Assembly (NCBI GenBank): GCA_900316935.1 | Contig: ONEW01000003.1 | Span: 21,537 to 85,536, forward strand | Direction of reading: 5' to 3' | Length of the DNA: 64,000 bases | DNA from: an uncultured Selenomonadales bacterium | GTDB lineage: Bacteria; Bacillota; Negativicutes; Acidaminococcales; Acidaminococcaceae | Part shown: one piece after another, positions 61,698 to 64,000 of the stretch | How the letters are laid out: every line of letters begins with the position of its first letter | Numbering within the stretch: position 1 is the first letter of the stretch | Position numbers and translations under genes: made by a program | Notes under the pieces: model-generated | The model's input: only the letters and a program-made list of their open reading frames with translations | What the model was told of the DNA's origin: nothing | The model's database searches: none

Positions 61698-63443
61698 TTA
61701 CCAGAACAGAAGGTCCAGTTTGACCGTCCACTGGTTGTCGCCGCCATTGTAATGTTTCTGTTCGTAGGCACCGGACAGGACCCAGCAGCAGAACCGGTGC
61801 GACCAGATATAGGTCGTCGAATAATGGCCGTGCGTGTACGATCCCTTGTCCGAATTGTAGCGGTCCACGATGGTGAACGTGTTGTGGTCATCGGGGCGCC
61901 ACGAAATACCCGAGCGCCATTCCTTCGCAAAGTCCGGCTGGCCCAGGGAAAAGTTGTAGCTCGTCTTGTGTTCGTCGTGATACGTTTCCCAGATGCTCCA
62001 CTTGGGGGAGAAGTTGAAGCCCAGCGTGCCCTGGTAGACGTTGGAGCTCAGATGCTTGCCCCAGCGCCGCTGGTTGACGGGGTTGCTCTCGTCGACCCAG
62101 CGCCGTCCGGCGGACAGGTCCAGATACAGCTTTTTGCCGCCCAGGGGATAGATGCGGTCATGTTTCAGCATGACCACCTTGTCCGTGTGCCAGCTCTGCC
62201 ACCGGTTTACATTGTATTTCCACAAACCGTGCGTAATATGGCCCGACACACTCAGCGGCAGCCCTTTCGCGATGCGGTGCGGTTTCAGGAACAGGCCCCA
62301 GTCGGTCTTCTTGTGCAGCCAGATGCCTTCGTCGATGGCATCGTTGTCACTGTCGTATACCCAGCCGTCGTTGAAGCGCAGGTAAAAGTCCCGTTCGTCG
62401 TGTTTCAGGCTGTAGTAAGGCTTGTAATGGGACTTGCTGTAATAGATCTGGTGCATGTAGAACGTCGTCGGGTTCTTCAGCAGGGGATTGCCGACCGGCG
62501 TTTCATAATCGAGGGCCAGATAGAAGCCCTTGTTGTCATTCCAGCCGATACGCGGCATGGTGCGCTCCGTCGACTGGCTGAAATCATTGATCCAGGTTTT
62601 ACGGGAATAGACATGGACCCCGCGGATGAAGACCTGCACGTCGCGGGCCACGATCCGCTTGTTCGGTACGATGGTGATGGTCTTCGCCTTCACGGAAAGG
62701 CAGGGCGGATGTTTGACCGCCGGGCAGCGCGTCGTCGTGCCGCCCTCGTCGATGACGATCATGCCGTTTTCAAGGACCGCGTGGGGGGCCCGGTAGAAAT
62801 CCTTCTGGCTCTTGCCTTCCAGGCGGCGCACTTCGCCAGTCTCCGTATTGAAGTTGTAATGGACCCACTGGCCGGTCATCCGGTTCAGGGGTTCCACCAG
62901 GGTGCCGCCTTCCAGCAGCCACACGTCGCCCGTCTTGGCGTTGCCCACGGCCTTCGTCGTATACAGGGTCTGCGTACCCTGCACCATCTTCACGTTGCCC
63001 GTGACGATGAAGTCGCCCGACTCGTTGGCGTACTGGGCTTCGTCCCCCGTAATCGTCAGCGGCAACGTACGCGTTTCCGAATTGGCCGCAGCGCCCTGTT
63101 TCGTACGGGACAGGACACCGTCCTCATAGGTCTGTCCCGGCGGCTGGTCCGCCGCTTCCCGGGCCGCTTCCCCGGTTTTGCCGCTCCGCCGTGCCGCCGC
63201 GCGCCGTTGTGCGCCTGCGTCCCTGCTGCGGGACTGCACCTCGGACTTTTCTGTCAGGATGCCTTCCTCCCCGCCGTCAGCCGGCCGTTTCCAGTCGTTG
63301 ACGATGGCAGGAGCCGTCTGCGTGCCGGGATTGGCGTATTTGTCGAAGTGGTTGTATTCATCCACCGTGTCATCCGAAGCAAAGACCGTCGCCGTCAACG
63401 TCAGGCCTGCCAGCAGGATGGCAGCTGCTGTCTTCTTGTTCAT
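61698..63443 (-). CDS. LptD/OstA-like outer-membrane LPS assembly protein
   Basis: 581 residues with a signal peptide (MNKKTAAAILLAGLTLT). Residues about 65-110 are Arg- and Ala-rich and unusual. Residues about 120-210 are an OstA/LptA-like beta domain (ITGDEAQYANESGDFIVTG), and about 240-300 match LptD with TTTRCPAVKHPPCLSVKAK. The rest is a beta barrel ending with an aromatic residue (LDLLFW). LptD inserts LPS into the outer leaflet. It is about 150-200 residues shorter than enterobacterial LptD. First gene of the heptose operon. Start 63443 follows GGAGG. Confidence 0.82.
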   Translation of the reverse strand: MNKKTAAAILLAGLTLTATVFASDDTVDEYNHFDKYANPGTQTAPAIVNDWKRPADGGEEGILTEKSEVQSRSRDAGAQRRAAARRSGKTGEAAREAADQPPGQTYEDGVLSRTKQGAAANSETRTLPLTITGDEAQYANESGDFIVTGNVKMVQGTQTLYTTKAVGNAKTGDVWLLEGGTLVEPLNRMTGQWVHYNFNTETGEVRRLEGKSQKDFYRAPHAVLENGMIVIDEGGTTTRCPAVKHPPCLSVKAKTITIVPNKRIVARDVQVFIRGVHVYSRKTWINDFSQSTERTMPRIGWNDNKGFYLALDYETPVGNPLLKNPTTFYMHQIYYSKSHYKPYYSLKHDERDFYLRFNDGWVYDSDNDAIDEGIWLHKKTDWGLFLKPHRIAKGLPLSVSGHITHGLWKYNVNRWQSWHTDKVVMLKHDRIYPLGGKKLYLDLSAGRRWVDESNPVNQRRWGKHLSSNVYQGTLGFNFSPKWSIWETYHDEHKTSYNFSLGQPDFAKEWRSGISWRPDDHNTFTIVDRYNSDKGSYTHGHYSTTYIWSHRFCCWVLSGAYEQKHYNGGDNQWTVKLDLLFW

Positions 63444-63494
63444 GGGAAAACCTCCGTCTTCCATTCAGGTTCGTCGGACAATAGTCCATTTAAT

Positions 63495-63500
63495 ATTATA
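63495..63500 (-). promoter_or_regulatory. Probable -10 element of the LPS operon
   Basis: TATAAT on the minus strand, 51 bases ahead of the LptD-like ATG. No good -35 is seen at 17 bases (TATTTT). Confidence 0.4.
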
Positions 63501-63514
63501 ACATAAAACACAAG

Positions 63515-63553
63515 AAAAAAATACCGGCAGGAGAGCCTTTTCTCCCGCCGGTA
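63515..63553 (-). terminator. Terminator of the frame-disrupted gene
   Basis: On the minus strand TACCGGCGGGAGA pairs with TCTCCTGCCGGTA and is followed by TTTTTTTC, 22 bases past the stop at 63576. Confidence 0.85.
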
Positions 63554-63575
63554 CGGCGTGTTACAGGATATGTCA

Positions 63576-64000
63576 TCAGGCAGCTGCCGCATCAGGATCC
63601 GCAGTGCCCGCATCGGCATCCGCCGTGGCCGCCGCGTCATTGCCGGAAGCGGTGTAGATGATGCCGTTCACGTTCTGGTCCTGCGTGACCTGCACGTAGG
63701 TCGTGCCCCCTTCCGGAATGACGATGGACTGGCCCGTCACGAAAGCACCGCCGATGGCGCCGATGGGGCCGAGGACGACCATGCCGCCGATGGTGGCACC
63801 GGCTGCGCCGGCTGCCGTCTTCGCCTGCTGTTTGGCCAGTTTGCCGATGTAGACGGGTACGGTGGAGCCGTCCACGGCATAGATGTGGCTGAAGTCCACG
63901 TTGGTAAGTGTCAAGTTTTCCTCGGTAATTTATTTGACTGTCGATAATTACTATCTCCGTGACTTCGGTTTTATCAGTATTTCTGTATAGCTCTGGCAAG
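63576..64000 (-). pseudogene. Frame-disrupted glycine-zipper envelope protein, 5' end beyond window
   Basis: The 3' part (63576-63914) encodes a domain with AVDGSTVPVYIGKLAKQ, a Gly-zipper AGATIGGMVVLGPIGAIGGA and IPEGTTYVQV-type strand (here IPEGGTTYVQV), a pattern of periplasmic or surface proteins that need an upstream exported part. Reading continues upstream to the edge only in another frame (...EVTEIVIIDSQ). The two frames join exactly if one copy of a tandem 4-base repeat, ATTT-ATTT at 63928-63935 (plus strand), is removed, giving ...IDSQ-ITEENLTLTN. Alternatively a TTG at 63914 after GAGG starts a short intact ORF. The C-terminus is Ala/Asp-rich. Confidence 0.5.

Noticed and set aside
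1..64000. CRISPR arrays, insertion sequences, prophage, tRNA and rRNA genes
   Set aside because: No spaced repeats, transposase or integrase motifs, tRNA TPsiC/cloverleaf patterns or rRNA sequence were recognised.

Overview
The window is dense, high-GC bacterial chromosome with almost no mobile DNA. An ADP-heptose and LPS-core operon, an LptD-like barrel protein and RND pumps indicate a cell with an outer membrane. T-box leaders, strong AGGAGG ribosome sites and TTGACA/TATAAT promoters are typical of Firmicutes. Together these point to the Negativicutes (diderm Firmicutes), perhaps near Acidaminococcaceae or Veillonellaceae. The class is inferred from gene content; the genus cannot be fixed from this sequence.

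Layout. 1-9.7 kb: partial phosphoesterase, SGNH hydrolase, D-aminoacyl-tRNA deacylase, a LysR regulator divergent from a secreted alpha/beta hydrolase, then a minus-strand run of a secreted DUF3298-like protein, an A-type flavoprotein and a stand-alone TrpB2, plus a decarboxylase/carboxyltransferase subunit. 9.9-12.1 kb: leuA behind a leucine T-box. 12.2-18.7 kb: CorC-type protein, Ca2+ P-type ATPase, YbjN-like protein and an SbmA/YddA-like ABC exporter. 18.8-28.8 kb: RND pump 1, a large secreted protein of unknown function, an SLC13 transporter with divergent LysR, and a membrane methyltransferase-like protein. 28.9-38.5 kb: C39-like protein, CCA transferase, leuCDB behind a second leucine T-box, a purine permease, and serA behind a serine T-box. 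38.5-44 kb: exported small protein and a tetR-MFP-RND operon. 44-52.8 kb: the aro operon. 52.9-63.5 kb: the LPS heptose operon. 63.6-64 kb: a frame-disrupted gene running off the edge.

The most interesting region is the aro operon (aroF-tyrA-aroB-aroA-aroC-pheA-aroE-aroK-aroQ). It encodes the whole shikimate route except 3-dehydroquinate-independent branches, from DAHP synthase to chorismate, plus the committed Phe and Tyr steps. It is preceded by a promoter, a 40-codon leader ORF with six Tyr and three Phe codons in a 16-codon stretch, and a strong intrinsic terminator just before aroF. This looks like ribosome-mediated attenuation sensing Tyr/Phe. In the same 64 kb, leucine and serine synthesis are controlled by tRNA-sensing T-boxes, so two different RNA strategies for amino-acid sensing sit side by side.

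The LPS operon encodes all four ADP-heptose enzymes, two heptosyltransferases and an LptD-like protein. It also carries a lipid kinase and an LtaS-like phosphoglycerol transferase, suggesting that the LPS or another envelope polymer is decorated with phosphoglycerol or a related head group and that the released diacylglycerol is recycled.
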